A DNA stretch of 34,959 nucleotides from Collinsella aerofaciens (lineage in GTDB: Bacteria; Actinomycetota; Coriobacteriia; Coriobacteriales; Coriobacteriaceae). Below, piece after piece: positions 7,288 to 15,358 of the stretch. The number at the start of each line of letters is the position of its first letter. Position 1 is the stretch's first letter. The stretch is taken from contig JAJXHK010000019.1 of NCBI GenBank assembly GCA_021639365.1, forward strand, positions 1 to 34,959, read 5' to 3'. The notes beneath the pieces are model-generated. The model was given only the letters and a program-made list of their open reading frames with translations. It did no database searches and had not been told where the DNA came from. A program made the translations under genes and the position numbers.

Positions 7288-10200
7288 ATGTACGTTCCAC
7301 ACCCCCGTATCCGTAGGCTGTCGAAAATCCCGCTTGTTGGGACGGCGGCGCTTGCTGCGTTGATCGCCACGAGCGTCGCCTGCTTCACGGCCACACCCCA
7401 GGTTGCTCAGGCGGCGGACACGCCCGTAATCACCGATATGACCGAGCAGGACTATAGCGACCTGGGCCTGGGCACGAACGAGGACATTCCGGCCGATACC
7501 GTTGGCCCCTATTCCACTGATACCCCCACGACGTTTGCCACGCGCAGCGAGGTCTATATGGCAGCTAACGGTAGCCATGGCAATCGCTACACTCTGCGCG
7601 ACAAGCTCGAGAACGTCGAGCGCGGCGATATTGGCGGCAGCAGCAAACTCACCGATGGCTATGGAAGTGTGTGGGGCGCCGCAAAGTTCTGGCAAAACGT
7701 CAACAACTTCGATACGAACAGCGATCTCTACAAGCATAGCGACTACGGTGGCGGCACCTGGTCGTATCTGAGCAACAATGAGTCCTCGACGGTGCTCGCC
7801 AACGACAACAACGGTTTCTCGGGCATTCACGCCACGAGCGTTGAGTTCTGCAGCGACGCCAGCACGGGCAAAAAGAGCCGCGTCGCCGAGCTTCGTGCCT
7901 ATGGTGACAGCTCGTCCACGACGATCGACGGCAAGTCGTACGCCGGAAAGGTTGAGCTGGTCCTCTATTCGTTTAGCAACGGGCGCACGCGCAACCTCGA
8001 TACGCGCCTGCCGGTGACGGTCAACACCAATATGATGGACGGAAGCCGTTTTAAGTATCTGAACGCCGGCTACCTGCAAGAGCACGACGCCGTCTTTGAT
8101 GTCGAGGCGGGCGATGTCGATGGCGACGGCGTCGACGAGCTTTTTGTCTACGCGGGCTGCTATGTCGACGAGAACGGCGTGCGCAAGGCTGTAGTCGACA
8201 TGTATGACTTGGAGGGCGGCAACTGGAAGCAGAGCGTCGTCAAAATCGACGCCGGTAACGCCGTGGACTACACCACGTCCAACAAGGGCGGGAACAGCTC
8301 ATGGACGCAGCTGCAGTCGGCTCCGGTCGTTTCGCTGGCTGCCGGCGACCTCGACCGCGATTTTTGCGATGACCTCGCCATCGTGGTCTCGGCACCCTAC
8401 GGCAAAAAGAATATTGATAAGTCGACGCATTGCGAGCTGTTTTCGTGGGATGCATCCAAGGGTGCGCTCGTCCATGTCGATGCTCTGGGTGACGCGGGCG
8501 CAATCTCCCTCTCCGCGAACGGCAAGACCATGGTCGCTGCGAATGCGACATTCGGCACGTTTGCCGCCTACGATGAAGAAGGAAAGAAGACGGGTGAAAC
8601 CGTCACGGGCCTTATTCTTGCGGGCTATGACTGGCAACGCAGCGCTTTTGATTACGACGCCTATGACGGCAGCAAGGGGCTGTACGGCGCGCTGTACCGC
8701 TACGCGTATTTTGACTCGGAGTCTGGCGAGTTCAAACTTTCCGATTGCAAGGAATACAGAGACGGGCTCCTCGCCTCCTATGGACTGATGCATGTGCCCA
8801 ACAGCGCATGGAAGGATAGTGCCCAGGATAAGCGCTATCCGTGCACCTTGGCACCTATTGCCCTTGCCACTGCCAACCTTGACGGTCTGTCCGAGCAGCC
8901 GGCGGTCGACGAGGTGCTCGTGGGCGGCGATGTGTTCCGAGACTTTGCCTGCAACACGGCGCAGAGCGGGGCCCAGGGCTTGGGTTCCATGGTCGGAACC
9001 ATGAGCATGAGCGGTCAGCAATACAACAGCAGCAACAAGCATGACCACAAGGGTATAGAGCAGGTGTGGATCAGCGACGTCAAGGCGGGCAGCGTCTCGG
9101 GTTCGGACCGCTATAACGAGAGCTTTATCGCCGTGGTGGGCAAGCACCGCGACGAGGACCTGCGTAAAGATGACGATTACTATTGGATGACCGCCTCGCA
9201 TCTTTCGCTCGACGAGAACGGAAGGGTGCGCCGCGGCGAGGAGCAGGTGATTAGCGAGAGCAACCGTCGCGGCACTACCTACGGCACATTTATCTCGCTC
9301 GCGCTGCCCGATGTCGACAATGACAGCGTCAAGATCACGTACAAGGACCGCTACAAGGTCTATACCAACCCGCGCGTGCTCGCCGTGCTGCAGGATGCTC
9401 CCTATGTTGAGGATCTGGAGCAGGCATACGGCTATCTGGTGTTGGGCGGCACGTCATACGGCGAGGGAAAGAGCACGGGGACATCCCAGGGCTATACCAT
9501 TGGCGCCGAGTTGGGCGTTGCCGTCGAGGTGCAGACCGGTCCGCCCCTGGTCGCGATTAATGCTTCGGTCGATTTTGCCGCCGAGGGATGCTATGACTAC
9601 CGGAGCGAACGCACAGTGAGCGCCAGCGTAAGTTATGAGTCGCATGCCGGTGAAGGCGACAAGGCCGTGCTCTACACGATTCCGATGGTCTATTACGAGT
9701 ACGAGATCGAAAATGAGGAAACTGGTGGCAAGGGCGTGATGGCGGCGCCCGTGTCGCTCGGCGCGCAGACCTCGGTCGTTAATGTCGAGGCCTATGACCG
9801 CATTGCCAAACAGCACAATATGACGCCGCTCAGCTACTTTTTGACCAACCGGTCGGGAGAACCCGACAGCTATTACACGGCGCTCAACGGCACGGCTCCC
9901 GTGCAAGATTCCTTTGGTCTGGGCAAGCCTGGCGTGACGCGCGCCTACACGCACGATGGGTTTAACGGTGCTGTCGCGCAGTCGGGGGCGAGCATTGAGC
10001 AGACCATCGAAGTCGAGGACGGCGAGGAACAGGAGTTTGAGTACGGCTTTACGCTGAACGGCAGCGTTGTCATGGGCGCGAAGCTCGCAAAGCACGAGCT
10101 GTTTGGCGGCCTGTGCTTTGGTGCCAACGCCGGCTTTACTACGGGTAACTCCTCGAGTGAATCGACCGAATACGGCGGCACCGTCGACAACCTGCCCGAG

Positions 10201-11376
10201 GCCGCGAAGGATAAGTACGGCTTTGCGTGGCGCCTGGGCGTCAACGCGGTAGATGTCGACAAGTTCGAGGCCAGCTCGGGCGACAAGCTCGGCACCAAGG
10301 ACACCGATCAGTTCTGGATCGTGGGCTATGACGTCAAGGATGTCGAGATGCCCGAAGCGCCGGCCGTGACGGGCTTTACGGCAAACGCCGTCGACTCGAC
10401 CAGCGTTACGTTTAGCTGGGATGATGTACTCGCAAACAAGAGTGGCTTTAGCTACGGCGTGGGCATGCTGCAGAGCAATGCGGCGGACGCGGTCGTGAAC
10501 AGCTGGAAGATTGCCGACAACACGCAGACGTCGCTTGTCTGGGACGGGCTGCAGCCCAACACGGAGTATCGATTCGCGATTGCCGCCGTTAAGAATGGAT
10601 CCACGACCGAAACAGGTATTCGCTCGGCGATCATCACGGTCAAGACCATGCCCAATGGCATGACGATGACCGTGAGCGGGCCTGCGGCGGATACAACGGA
10701 GAGGTCGGCCCTCGAGTATGACTCTTCGGTTGAGTGCGCGGAGGGAGACAAGCTGACGCTCTCGGCGATTGGCCATGTGACGCAGCGCAATGCCGACGGC
10801 AGTGAAACGGAGCTGGCGCCGTCATATATCTGGTGCCGTAAGGGCCGTGGCGAGACCGCGTTCCAGCGCGTGGGTGCCGATGGCAACCTCCCAGCTGGAA
10901 CGGCCTCAACGCTTGAGCTTGACCTGACTGCAAATGATGACGGTGCGCAGTACTACTGCCACGTGGGATACAACGACGTGGGCCTCGACACCGGCACGAC
11001 GCTCGTGAATATCGAGGCCGAGGAGACGGCGCCCACAACGGTGAACGCCACCCCGATCCGCACACGCCGCCTGTTCTCGCAGGCAAGCGCGGGCGCCAAG
11101 AAGTTCCTGGACCATACGCTGGTAAACACTGCCGGCCCCACCGACTCCGAAGGCTCAAAGGACCCCGAGACTCCTGAGACCCCGACGAACCCGGACAAGC
11201 CCAAGTCCGACAACGGAGCTAAGACCGACACCAAGGTCAAGACTACGACCACAGCGAAGAACCTCGCAAACACCGGCGATCAAACATTCGCCCTGGTCGC
11301 CACCGCTGCAGCAGCAGGCATCATCCTAGTGGCAATAGCCCTCGTCATGCTGGCTAAACGCCGCAAGAACCACTAG
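7288..11376 (+). CDS. Giant sortase-anchored surface protein with FG-GAP-like, FnIII and Ig-like parts
   Basis: A 1362-aa secreted wall protein. The signal peptide ends near AQAA (about residue 45). FG-GAP/VCBS-like Asp-rich turns follow: GDVDGDGVDEL (~275), GDLDRDFCDDLA (~353), ANLDGLSEQPAVDE (~530) and PDVDNDS (~673), suggesting a Ca-binding beta-propeller-like region. Residues ~714-790 are two long Ser/Thr/Gly-rich alternating strands joined by GPPLVAINASVDFAAEG, resembling the insertion region of aerolysin-like proteins. An FnIII-like domain (~1021-1122) and an Ig-like domain with a YYCHVGY strand (~1125-1240) follow. A Pro/Thr/Lys linker leads to LANTG (1326-1330), a membrane segment and RRKNH. 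ATG 7288 is chosen because AGCGAGG lies 6 nt upstream; the longer frame from 7186 lacks a site. Likely an adhesin or a carbohydrate- or membrane-binding protein. It sits between inverted hairpin elements. Confidence 0.85.
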   Translation: MYVPHPRIRRLSKIPLVGTAALAALIATSVACFTATPQVAQAADTPVITDMTEQDYSDLGLGTNEDIPADTVGPYSTDTPTTFATRSEVYMAANGSHGNRYTLRDKLENVERGDIGGSSKLTDGYGSVWGAAKFWQNVNNFDTNSDLYKHSDYGGGTWSYLSNNESSTVLANDNNGFSGIHATSVEFCSDASTGKKSRVAELRAYGDSSSTTIDGKSYAGKVELVLYSFSNGRTRNLDTRLPVTVNTNMMDGSRFKYLNAGYLQEHDAVFDVEAGDVDGDGVDELFVYAGCYVDENGVRKAVVDMYDLEGGNWKQSVVKIDAGNAVDYTTSNKGGNSSWTQLQSAPVVSLAAGDLDRDFCDDLAIVVSAPYGKKNIDKSTHCELFSWDASKGALVHVDALGDAGAISLSANGKTMVAANATFGTFAAYDEEGKKTGETVTGLILAGYDWQRSAFDYDAYDGSKGLYGALYRYAYFDSESGEFKLSDCKEYRDGLLASYGLMHVPNSAWKDSAQDKRYPCTLAPIALATANLDGLSEQPAVDEVLVGGDVFRDFACNTAQSGAQGLGSMVGTMSMSGQQYNSSNKHDHKGIEQVWISDVKAGSVSGSDRYNESFIAVVGKHRDEDLRKDDDYYWMTASHLSLDENGRVRRGEEQVISESNRRGTTYGTFISLALPDVDNDSVKITYKDRYKVYTNPRVLAVLQDAPYVEDLEQAYGYLVLGGTSYGEGKSTGTSQGYTIGAELGVAVEVQTGPPLVAINASVDFAAEGCYDYRSERTVSASVSYESHAGEGDKAVLYTIPMVYYEYEIENEETGGKGVMAAPVSLGAQTSVVNVEAYDRIAKQHNMTPLSYFLTNRSGEPDSYYTALNGTAPVQDSFGLGKPGVTRAYTHDGFNGAVAQSGASIEQTIEVEDGEEQEFEYGFTLNGSVVMGAKLAKHELFGGLCFGANAGFTTGNSSSESTEYGGTVDNLPEAAKDKYGFAWRLGVNAVDVDKFEASSGDKLGTKDTDQFWIVGYDVKDVEMPEAPAVTGFTANAVDSTSVTFSWDDVLANKSGFSYGVGMLQSNAADAVVNSWKIADNTQTSLVWDGLQPNTEYRFAIAAVKNGSTTETGIRSAIITVKTMPNGMTMTVSGPAADTTERSALEYDSSVECAEGDKLTLSAIGHVTQRNADGSETELAPSYIWCRKGRGETAFQRVGADGNLPAGTASTLELDLTANDDGAQYYCHVGYNDVGLDTGTTLVNIEAEETAPTTVNATPIRTRRLFSQASAGAKKFLDHTLVNTAGPTDSEGSKDPETPETPTNPDKPKSDNGAKTDTKVKTTTTAKNLANTGDQTFALVATAAAAGIILVAIALVMLAKRRKNH

Positions 11377-11405
11377 CCATCAGCAGGGGGCAACGGCAAA
11401 CCAAA

Positions 11406-11441
11406 AACCCGGGTAGCCAACCACCAGGCTATCCGGGTTTT
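11406..11441 (+). terminator. Intrinsic terminator of the giant surface gene
   Basis: AACCCGGGTAGCC (11406-11418) pairs with GGCTATCCGGGTT (11427-11439) with one wobble and an 8-nt loop, followed by TT and a pyrimidine-rich end. It starts 30 bp past the TAG at 11374-11376. Confidence 0.8.
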
Positions 11442-11465
11442 CTATCGAGCAAAGACTCGGCAACC

Positions 11466-11574
11466 GGAAACCGCATCCCAGAATCAGCCCCCAAAGTGGG
11501 ACGCACTTTCCCAACAGACCCTCAACCGGAAACTACATCCCATTCCAACGTCAGATTCCGGGACGCGCTTTCCG
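11466..11574. repeat. Partial second block of the 62-bp palindromic array
   Basis: A right half (GGAAACCGCATCCC, 11466-11479) is followed by a full unit from 11496 (GTGGGACGCACTTTCCC ... GGAAACTACATCCC) and a left half from 11558 (CCGGGACGCGCTTTCC). The unit spacing is again 62 bp. The link AATCAGCCCCCAAA matches the one at 6949-6962 in the same orientation, so this block is a direct, not inverted, relative of the upstream array. Confidence 0.85.
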
Positions 11575-11613
11575 CAAACAAAGAAGGCCACATAACGTGG
11601 CCTTCAACTTATA
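11570..11613. repeat. Third, truncated copy of the hairpin-element core
   Basis: TTCCGCAAACAAAGAAGGCCAC and the following hairpin (GAAGGCCAC 11583-11591, loop ATAAC, GTGGCCTTC 11597-11605) match the middle of copy 2 (11697-11738) with scattered differences. Its 27-nt arms are missing, and its left end runs directly into the last array half-unit. Confidence 0.7.
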
Positions 11614-11659
11614 TATGTTCGGCGATACACCCAAGACAAGCCACGCCCCAACATCAGGG

Positions 11660-11789
11660 CGTCTGTCCAGGCGGAGGCATATAAGGTTCATCGCGAGTTC
11701 CGCACGCAAAGAAGGCCACTTAATGTGGCCTTCGTCTTGCGCAGGACTGTCCGAGCAGGGAACCTTATATGCCTCCGCCTGGACAGACG
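11660..11789. repeat. Long-armed hairpin element, copy 2 (inverted)
   Basis: Perfect 27-bp arms (11660-11686 and 11763-11789) enclose a 76-nt core (11687-11762). The core is the reverse complement of the copy 1 core apart from one small difference (CTGTCCGAG versus CTGTAGAG). Read in the same orientation, the arms match copy 1 at only 15 of 27 positions. At 11 of the others both sides of the stem have changed together. The element ends 27 bp from the stop of the leftward LTA-synthase-like gene and may also act as its transcript end, although no T-run follows. Confidence 0.85.
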
Positions 11790-11816
11790 TTTCAGTTGTG
11801 GCTCAGCAGCTAGCAG

Positions 11817-14117
11817 CTACTTAATCTTGGTCGTACCCGGCGCCAGGTTGGGGTCGGTCTCGTTGGCCTCGGTCTGGAAGTGCTCGGTGTACACGTTCTT
11901 GCCGTCGCGGAACATCTCGTAGTATTGCATCTTGGCGTAATCCTCGCGCGCCTTGGTGGCGGCAGCGGCGGCAGCGTCGTCGCCGGTGACGTTGGAGGAG
12001 AGCGCCCAGCGCAGGCTGGCGTCCTCGTAGCCCACGGAGTTGATAGCGGGCAGCGATTCGCGCAGCGTCATGTGCGCCTTCTGGTAGTCGGTCAGCGGGG
12101 CGCCGATCAGCTGCATAAGCTGCGTGGACAGGTAGTTGGTGGACAGGTCGTCGACCTCGCTCGTCTGGTCGCAGCCGGCAACGTCGTAGTTGGCCCAGAT
12201 GATGTAGTCGGTCTGCCACAGACGTTCCTGGTGCGTGGCATCGTCCTCGCCGGTAAACCACTTGTCGTTGAACTTGGACGGGAAGAACGGCTGGTGGTCG
12301 CCCCAGAACACCACGACCACCTTACGGTCGAGCTTGCTCAAGGCGTTGAGGAAGTAGCGAAGCGCCTGGTCGGACTGCTCGATGCACGAGACATACTCGT
12401 CGACATCGGAGAGCGTGCCGTCCTCGACGGTCTTGGCGTCCAGGTCGGTCGTGTCGATGTTCAGGTGCATTTGCTTGTCGACCGGCAGCAGGCCCGTGTC
12501 GTAGCCCGAGTGGTTCTGCATGGTCACGTCGAAGATAAACTGCGGATCGGCGTTCTGGTCGAGCAGCTCAAGAATCTTGTCGTAGGTAGCCTGGTCGGTC
12601 ACCATGCCGCGCAGGGTATCGGCGCCCTGGAAATCGTTGATGGACAGGAACTGGTCAAAGCCAAAGTCCTTGTAGACGTTCTCGCGGTTCCAGTTGGTCG
12701 CGTGGTTGGGGTGCATGGCCGTGGTGGAATATCCGAGCGACTTGAACTGCTCTGCCAGGTTCCCAGTCGTTTCCATGTTGTAGATGGTGTAGGGGTACAC
12801 GCCCGAGCCCAGGTTGGCCATGGAGTTGCCGGTCATAAACTCAAACTCGGTATTGGCGGTACCGCCGCCGTAGGCGCTCACATAGAGCTTGCCGCGGCTG
12901 AGGCAGTTGGACAGGCTCTTAAAGTACTGCGGACCCTCGTAGCCGGCGCGCATGTTCTGGTAGATCGACAGATCCGAGAACGTCTCGTTCATGATGGCGA
13001 TGACCGTGGGCTTCTCGCTGTCGAACTGCTCCTTTGCGGCGGCGCGCTCGTCGCTCTTGGCGGCGTCGGACTTGTCGTAGGCCTTGGCGTACTTTTTGAG
13101 CGTGGCCTTGGCGTCGTCGACGGAGTAGTCGGCGGGTTTGGGCGGCTTGATGGACTGTGCCGCGCTAATAAAGGCAGGCAGGTAGCCCTCGCGCCAGTAG
13201 CTCTCGAGTGGGCGCCAGGTGTAGACGGTGATGCCGAGGGTGTTGTAGTAGTCGATAAGCGTGACGTGCGCGGTCACGCCGCCCAGGCACAGCACCGCTA
13301 CGAGCAGGTTGGTGAGCAGCATGCGCTTGGCGTTGGCGGCGCCCTTCTGACGGTGCGGCGCGACCAGGTCGGCGTACTCGCACAGCAGCATGGCGATGGC
13401 GGTAAAGCCCATGGATAGCACGCAGAACAGCGAGATGGAGAAGGTGTAGCCGGTGCCGGCGACTGCGGCGGCGGTGGAGATGGCCGAAAGGTCGCCCGGC
13501 TGGATGGGCATGGATTTAAACGTGATGACAAAGAACTCGGCGATGCCCAGGACAAAGAGGGCAAAGGCCAGGACCGCGGGAGCTGCGCCGTGGCGCTGGA
13601 ATAGGAAGAACAAGCCGGTCATGAGCACGGTGATAATGGCCCATTCGAGCAGGATGCACAGGGGATAGACCCAGGTAAAGTCGTGGTTGGACGAGACTTC
13701 CATGCCCAGCAGCGCAAAGACGCCGGCGAGCAGCAGGCACAGGACGGCGGCGACGAGCGGTTTGCCCACAAAGGCGCCGCGCAGGCGGGCGAGCTTGCCA
13801 GTGGGGGCGGGAGTGTCGGCGGAGGCGAATGCAAAGACGCGCGGGGCGATGCGGTCGCGGGCGATGCTGGCCCAAGCGCAGCCGGTGAGGATGGCGTTGG
13901 TCAGGATGAGCATCACAAAGGCGAGCGGCTCGTTTTGGGCGACGAGGCCAATGGCGCCCCAAATGGTCAAAAAGAGCTGGAACAGGCCGAAGGCGACGCT
14001 CCACCCAAGAGCGCTTTTGGCAACGGTGCCCGACTGTGCGCGAATGGCCTTGGCCTCGCGCAAGACAAGGTAGACGGTCGCCGCAAGACCGACGAGCGAG
14101 ATGGCGGCAGCGAACAT
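11817..14117 (-). CDS. LTA synthase family phosphoglycerol transferase
   Basis: A 766-aa membrane enzyme of the LtaS/sulfatase superfamily. The N-terminal ~290 residues hold about seven hydrophobic helices. A charged linker (~310-365) leads to the extracellular catalytic domain. Visible active-site residues are metal-binding Glu378 in NETFSDL, nucleophile Thr420 in GGGTANTEF (aligned to the LtaS catalytic Thr) and Asp607-His608 in WGDHQPFF. It should transfer glycerol phosphate from phosphatidylglycerol or a related lipid onto a surface polymer; the exact polymer is unknown. The start is ATG 14117 with GAGGAG 7 nt upstream, not GTG 14132, which overlaps that site. The C-terminal ~100 residues past the core are polar and Ala-rich. 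Transcribed alone, towards hairpin element copy 2. Confidence 0.85.
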   Translation of the reverse strand: MFAAAISLVGLAATVYLVLREAKAIRAQSGTVAKSALGWSVAFGLFQLFLTIWGAIGLVAQNEPLAFVMLILTNAILTGCAWASIARDRIAPRVFAFASADTPAPTGKLARLRGAFVGKPLVAAVLCLLLAGVFALLGMEVSSNHDFTWVYPLCILLEWAIITVLMTGLFFLFQRHGAAPAVLAFALFVLGIAEFFVITFKSMPIQPGDLSAISTAAAVAGTGYTFSISLFCVLSMGFTAIAMLLCEYADLVAPHRQKGAANAKRMLLTNLLVAVLCLGGVTAHVTLIDYYNTLGITVYTWRPLESYWREGYLPAFISAAQSIKPPKPADYSVDDAKATLKKYAKAYDKSDAAKSDERAAAKEQFDSEKPTVIAIMNETFSDLSIYQNMRAGYEGPQYFKSLSNCLSRGKLYVSAYGGGTANTEFEFMTGNSMANLGSGVYPYTIYNMETTGNLAEQFKSLGYSTTAMHPNHATNWNRENVYKDFGFDQFLSINDFQGADTLRGMVTDQATYDKILELLDQNADPQFIFDVTMQNHSGYDTGLLPVDKQMHLNIDTTDLDAKTVEDGTLSDVDEYVSCIEQSDQALRYFLNALSKLDRKVVVVFWGDHQPFFPSKFNDKWFTGEDDATHQERLWQTDYIIWANYDVAGCDQTSEVDDLSTNYLSTQLMQLIGAPLTDYQKAHMTLRESLPAINSVGYEDASLRWALSSNVTGDDAAAAAATKAREDYAKMQYYEMFRDGKNVYTEHFQTEANETDPNLAPGTTKIK

Positions 14118-14330
14118 GCTGAGACTCCTCACAAACTAAAACCTACGAAAGCGGGGGTTTACCCGATTGTTACCAAGATATGCGCTGCATTTGGTGACTG
14201 CGCACAACAACCAGCCATAATAACGCGCGTGCGTGGCGGTGTTGCGCAATGTAGCGGCGACCTGCGCGATAATGGACGGGAATTACACGGAAACGTAAAG
14301 GCTTCTTAAAGAAATGGCGAGGGTAGGGCG

Positions 14331-15200
14331 ATGAGCGAGCAGGTTTGCAAGGCGGACATGGGCGGCGACGGAGCGGCGGTCGATACGTGCGGCTATCCGG
14401 TCGAGACTACGGGCAACGCGGTGCTGGACATTTTGGAGCATCGCTCGTCTACGCGTGCCTTCGCGCGTGATGACGACGACCGTCCCGCAGCGGTGACCGA
14501 CGAGCAGCGGGCGGCGATTCTGCATGCGGCGAGTCGCGCGCCGTCGGCAGGCGCCATGATGATGTATTCCATCGTGAGCATTCGCGAGCAGGCTACGCTG
14601 AATCGTCTTGCCGACCTGTGCGACCACCAGCCCATGATCGCCAAGGCGCCCTGGGCACTAATATTTGTGGTCGACTATGCCAAATGGATCGATCTGTTTG
14701 AGCACGTGGGTTGCTTTGAGCCCGAGTTTGCCGAGCGCACGGGCAAGGCGCCCCGCCGCGCGCCGGGTTTGGGCGACTTTGCCATCGCGGCGCAGGATGC
14801 CGTGATCGCCGCGCAAAACGCCGTGGTTGCCGCCGAGGCCTTGGGGCTGGGGAGCTGCTACATCGGTGATATCGTCGAGAATGCCGAGGAAGTTGCCGAG
14901 CTGCTCGATCTGCCGCCCTATACCATGCCGCTATCGATGCTCATCATCGGCACGCCTCGCAAAGAGCGCCCGGCGATTGCTCATCCCGTGGTGAACCTGG
15001 TGCACGAGGAGCGCTATCGCCGGGCCGATGCCGCGACCATGGACGCGCAGGTGGCCGAGATGGACGCGATGTTCCGTCCACATGCCCGCGAGGTGGGCGA
15101 GCGCGTGGTGGATATCTACACCCGCAAGCACACGAGCCCCTTTATGGCCGAGATGAGCCGTTCCATGGAGTGGTGGTTCAAAAACTGGCTCGGAAAATGA
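14331..15200 (+). CDS. Nitroreductase-family FMN oxidoreductase
   Basis: A 289-aa protein. HRSSTRAFA (about residues 37-45) is the FMN-phosphate loop, and AASRAPSAGAMMMYS (about 66-80) is the second flavin-contact region. The AAQNAVVAAEALGLGSCYIGD segment (about 160-180) and LIIGTPRKERPA (~203-214) are standard for the family. The C-terminal ~60 residues, rich in charged and aromatic residues (MEWWFKNWLGK), form a tail longer than in minimal nitroreductases. Likely a cytosolic NAD(P)H-dependent flavoenzyme; its substrate is not predictable. ATG has GAGGG 7 nt upstream. It is divergent from the LTA-synthase gene across 213 bp, in which GATAAT (14268-14273) may be its -10. Confidence 0.85.
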   Translation: MSEQVCKADMGGDGAAVDTCGYPVETTGNAVLDILEHRSSTRAFARDDDDRPAAVTDEQRAAILHAASRAPSAGAMMMYSIVSIREQATLNRLADLCDHQPMIAKAPWALIFVVDYAKWIDLFEHVGCFEPEFAERTGKAPRRAPGLGDFAIAAQDAVIAAQNAVVAAEALGLGSCYIGDIVENAEEVAELLDLPPYTMPLSMLIIGTPRKERPAIAHPVVNLVHEERYRRADAATMDAQVAEMDAMFRPHAREVGERVVDIYTRKHTSPFMAEMSRSMEWWFKNWLGK

Positions 15201-15203
15201 CGG

Positions 15204-15234
15204 ATGCGGCAAAGGGACAGTCCCTTTGCCGCAT
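15204..15234 (+). terminator. Hairpin after nitroreductase gene
   Basis: A perfect 14-bp stem (15204-15217 with 15221-15234) with a 3-nt loop CAG begins 4 bp past the stop codon. The U-tract is poor (TTCC), so it may be a weak terminator or a transcript-protecting hairpin. Confidence 0.6.
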
Positions 15235-15294
15235 TCCATATCGTCGCGGTGGTCTAAAGACTGTATAAATCTTTATCTAGCTGGGAAAACAGTG

Positions 15295-15323
15295 CATTCA
15301 AACATGGGCCGATTACCTATAAT
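15295..15323 (+). promoter_or_regulatory. Probable kup promoter
   Basis: A consensus TATAAT (15318-15323) lies 35 bp before the kup ATG, with a poor -35 (CATTCA, 15295-15300) at 17 bp. The leader would be only about 28 nt, leaving no room for a riboswitch. Confidence 0.45.
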
Positions 15324-15358
15324 CCCTTCGAACATTAAAGTTGGGAGGAAACCGGCTT

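Noticed and set aside
9454..10776. 440-aa minus-strand ORF
   Set aside because: Shadow of the giant surface protein; the sense strand has clear domains.
11597..11824. 75-aa ORF sharing RKEGHLMWPSSCAGL with ORFs near 6560
   Set aside because: It is the translation of the shared hairpin-element core, not a protein family.
11880..13418. 512-aa plus-strand ORF
   Set aside because: Antisense shadow of the LTA-synthase gene, Val/Gly/His-rich, with no domain.
15235..15358. c-di-AMP riboswitch upstream of kup
   Set aside because: The best promoter leaves a leader of about 28 nt and no long structured region is present.
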